In this document: piece by piece, positions 60,520 to 64,000 of the stretch
Layout of the letters: each line of letters starts with the position of its first letter
Position numbering within the stretch: position 1 is the stretch's first letter
Source of the DNA: Rotaria socialis
Taxonomy: Eukaryota > Rotifera > Eurotatoria > Philodinida > Philodinidae
Assembly (NCBI GenBank): GCA_905331475.1
Contig: CAJNYU010001081.1
Coordinates: 124,001-188,000 of the forward strand
Length of the DNA: 64,000 nt
Reading direction: 5' to 3'
Program-made: the position numbers and the translations under genes
Notes under the pieces: model-generated
Told to the model about the DNA's origin: nothing
Database searches by the model: none
Seen by the model: the letters and a program-made list of their open reading frames with translations, nothing else

Positions 60520-63500
60520 TGGATTCATTATCTACTTTCTTTCTTTTTGTCTGGTCTTGGCTGTACAAACTATTTCCTTTTATTTTTCTCTATTTGACCT
60601 TCATTGTTGTCACTATTCTTCTTGATATAGAACGTATGTGTGTATTGATCAACCTTTTTGTTTTCTTTATTCTGTTAACTCGAAAAATGAAGGCAATCTT
60701 AAGAGTGACCATGAATATATGTTCCCTTGTTGTCTGTCATTTTTTCCTCTCTCTTTTTTGTTGTTGTTCTCTACTCATGTTTTTTTTCTTTGTGTCAAAT
60801 AGAAGAAGAGAATAAAGATTAAACAAAAAAAAAGCGAATATGAAAAATTGCGTGCACATCTTTTCTTAGTACTATCAGTTCATTGGAAAGTGATTATAAT
60901 ATTTTTAATTGTAGGAAACGATTATCTTTGTACATAACATTTTCATGTCAGAGCAAAATTAAAATAATTAAAGATTACGCAATGATCATGCAGGCAAAGA
61001 TGATTAAAACTTTTAGCAAATGCTCCTTTGAGATTTCAAATATGCCATAAAAGTATGCATCTTTTAATCAGAGTATCCCTATGTTACAAGAAATGTATGC
61101 GAACAAATCCTTGACATTAAAATTTGAAAACACTTGAAAAAATCTCTTTGCCTCTCACAGTGATGTTTTCCTGTGGGAATCGATCAAACTATAATTATTC
61201 TTTAGCTTAATGTCAATAGCTACTACTTTTTTTGGCTTCTCAAAGGAAAGTATTCTAACATTAATTTTCTCTCCGGTAATCACAGTTTAAAGAAAAACAT
61301 TTGAGAAAGCTGCTTCATTTTTATTCTGCAATCATATCTAGATAAACTATACAAGAACAAAGCCTCGTACGTATGTTCAACAAAGAATACTTCTTTATTT
61401 ACGCAAGAGATAAGCATCCTTCATCAATACTTCAATTAGCTATATTCCTTTTTTTATTATTATTTGCATCATATTGAATATAAAAGTAATAAAAAGTCAC
61501 ATCGATGACCTGTTGTTTTCTTCCTAACAATCACGCCTATTGATAGGTCATAATTGAATGTTTTAATTTGCAGATTAGAATCAATTGAAACCGAGAATTT
61601 ATGATACACAAAAAAACATATAGATCGATATTAGTATTTTATTTTCGGCAAGCAGGTGCAATCCCATGGGTCGCATCAACAGCAGTAGACCGTTCATCCT
61701 TGAAGGAAAAATGTCCATTTTTGATTACATGTTATACAGTAGTCAGCTGTCCACCTATGCATACGCGTGCATTGACTGTATTTTTTTTGTCCTCTTTTAA
61801 AAAAACATCAACAGACGTTTGATCTATGACCTGTAACAGAAACAATATCAATGTTCACTTTTTTTTTCATTGTTAGTTTTTTAAAGTAACCGACCTTGAT
61901 CATCTAGAATTCGGTTAATACATCTGCTCAATAAGACAAACAACAAAAAACGGAAATAAGTCGTATTAGTTTTCTTTTGTGTGTCCATCTAGAACAACAA
62001 CAACTATAGAAAAAAAAAATGTGTACATTCAGGGTAAATTTCATATTATTTTCTCAATGGACTTCAACTTGTAATATGATCTGGCCATAATCACCGCAGG
62101 GGCATCGACATTTTATTTTTTCTGTTGTTGTCATTCGTCGTTGAGAGTCATACTTATACGTATTTGAACTTCTTTATTAGACTTTTTACTATTTGACCAC
62201 TCGGTTGGTGATTTTTTGTTATCGTATAGTAATAATCATTATATGATTATTACTATATTGCACTGACAGCACATGCGTATGTATGGCAAGGATAAAATAT
62301 TGACAGACGTTTGTGCACAATGATGACTTCTTATGTTCAATACACGCTGCGTTTTTAACGCACAATTGACATTTACTAACACATTAGGAGGTCCATGATG
62401 CAACTTATGATTATTTTTATTCGAACACCAGCTATTTTAGTCAATCAAAATTAATGATTAATTTATAGTCGAAGAGAAGAAAAAAAATGAGTTAGAGATG
62501 CCTATATATCTACTTTTCTTTTCAAGTATTTAAAATAATATTTATTTTATTTCTTGCCCGAAAATGTCTCTTGTTGATATGTAACACTGTAACAGGATGT
62601 GTTTCCGCTTTTGAACATGCTTCTATGATGGACGATAATGGGTACACGCTTGTGTTCCTTTTGCCATCTATGAAGGTCGTACAAACATGTGTGACTGAAC
62701 TTTGCTGTGCTTGATAGAGTCTGTTTTAGCCTCTTCTTTATCATCTTTTTTTTCTTCTTCCCCCCTCTCTCTTAATATGTATGTATATGAGAATGACACT
62801 ATATGTTCAGAAGATTTGATTAGTTTCTTTTTCTTCTTTTGCTCAACATACGTATATCAATAGATGAGTCAATTTAAGTAGAACAAAAGACGGTTGATAT
62901 CCAATGATGAGAAGAAGATACTGCTGTTCTATTTCATCGTTTACTGCTTATATTACATATTAAGTCTGATTTTTCTCTCTTACCTCAAATCCATTGTGGT
63001 TTATATAGTATCTTACGTAAGATTAATTTTTAGTTCGGTCGATTCTCAATGGATGCCGTTCACCTTTTTCCTCTTTCCCCTTTTCTTTTTATTTAAATTA
63101 TTATGATTGGAAACAACACGCAAGGTTGGTCACTTTTTCAATATGCCCTTATTGATTAACTATCCGTTCTTTTCTTTTTTCTTCTCTCTTATTACTATTC
63201 TTTCTTCTACGGTTTTCTTTCGATTGAATTTTCATCTCACATTTCTTCATAATACACAAATCCTTTTCTATGTCGTCTAGGTAAAACATAATAGCTTTCG
63301 TATACATGCATCATTAGCCATCTATATGTTATGTTGCATGTGTCAATTTCATCTTAATCTCGGAAATAAAATTTACTTGAAAGCTCCTTCTCTTACGTCA
63401 GACATGCAATGTTACAATATTCTAAGAGTTCGACTATTCATTTCAGTATATATATATATATATATGCATGTACTAGCTAGATGACATCCTATCAATTAGA

Positions 63501-64000
63501 GCTTAATCGTTGTTCGTTTATTTTGACTAGTTGTTGTTATACGCGTGTCCGTCTGTGATCACTCCCACGTATCAATAATCATTATACAAGCTCAAAGAAG
63601 AAGCAGAAACGGCTAGTAGAACACCTAACATATGTATCATAAATCTCTAATAGATGTTGGGGTACAAAGAGATGATTATTATCTATAATAGTAAGTAGAT
63701 TTCTTTCCATATGGCTCCGTTTTCACATCTATAGACAACAAGAAAAGAGAGAGAGACAGAGACGAGGAAAAGATAAACAGACGGTTGATTTCGCAAGAAA
63801 TAAACAAAGGTCACTTAAAATAAAACAGATCATCTTCTGTTTAGATAATTATAAAAACAAAACAATACAGGATCAGGCGTAGTATTTTTATTTTGCTCGT
63901 GTCAAGTTTTTTTTTTGCCGATAGACTATTTCCATTTTATTGCATAAATTCATTGTCTCTGATGTGATGAACGAGCAAATACGATTGACCGAATCACTTA
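60520..64000. other. No supported gene
   Basis: 3.5 kb downstream of RBM12. AT-rich, with pyrimidine tracts (62740-62775, 63150-63215) and a (TA)n run at 63447-63465. AATAAA near 60812 may end the RBM12 transcript. Short ORFs are Phe/Leu-rich and look random. Confidence 0.55.
63447..63465. repeat. (TA)n microsatellite
   Basis: Uninterrupted TA dinucleotides. Confidence 0.85.

Noticed and set aside
1..64000. CRISPR arrays, operons, rRNA, tRNA or phage genes
   Set aside because: None seen by eye; the organisation is that of an intron-rich animal genome. A tRNA scan was not possible, so a missed tRNA cannot be excluded.

Overview
The window reads as nuclear DNA of a small invertebrate animal. 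It is AT-rich, and nearly every gene is cut by introns of about 50-65 bp with GT-AG ends. The gene set is animal: a synaptic RIM, a delta-catenin, the axonemal protein DRC7, a C1q/collagen protein, an EGF/peritrophin protein, RBM12 and an SLC45 transporter. The compact introns, the AT bias and one gene of a family usually confined to microbes make a rotifer, probably bdelloid, my best guess. That is inference; no marker gene proves it. There is no prokaryotic organisation, CRISPR array or rRNA.

Layout. 0-7.2 kb is sparse: a prenylation-motif (CaaX) low-complexity protein (-), a 52-residue single-exon ORF with a near-textbook BH3 motif (+), and a tightly convergent pair of orphan genes. 7.7-12.3 kb is a 15-exon SLC45 transporter (+), with a hAT-like MITE in one intron. 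It converges on RIM (-, 13.5-18.4 kb, 17 exons). 20.3-24.2 kb (-) holds a secreted collagen/C1q protein, a free methionine-(R)-sulfoxide reductase and an incomplete Ser/Thr/Lys-rich orphan. 24.8-31 kb (-) holds two multi-exon orphan proteins of 410 and 721 aa. 31.6-47 kb (+) holds a secreted EGF/chitin-binding protein, a FAM234-type membrane protein, a TMEM79-like four-helix protein and DRC7, whose largest intron carries a 622-bp fold-back element. 47.3-51.2 kb (-) is a delta-catenin ending in a PDZ ligand. After about 5.9 kb without a supported CDS comes RBM12 (+, 57.0-60.5 kb); the last 3.5 kb is empty as far as I can see.

Exon models were built by hand from open frames, splice signals and protein-family continuity. 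For SLC45, C1q, fRMsr, both orphan minus-strand genes, EGF/CBM14, FAM234, TMEM79-like, DRC7, delta-catenin and RBM12 the summed exon lengths are exact multiples of three with matching phases, which supports them strongly. RIM is the exception: one junction inside C2A is off by one base.

The genes do not form a pathway. The most interesting items are the BH3-like mini-gene, the fRMsr gene as a horizontal-transfer candidate, and the nearly perfect fold-back transposon inside DRC7.
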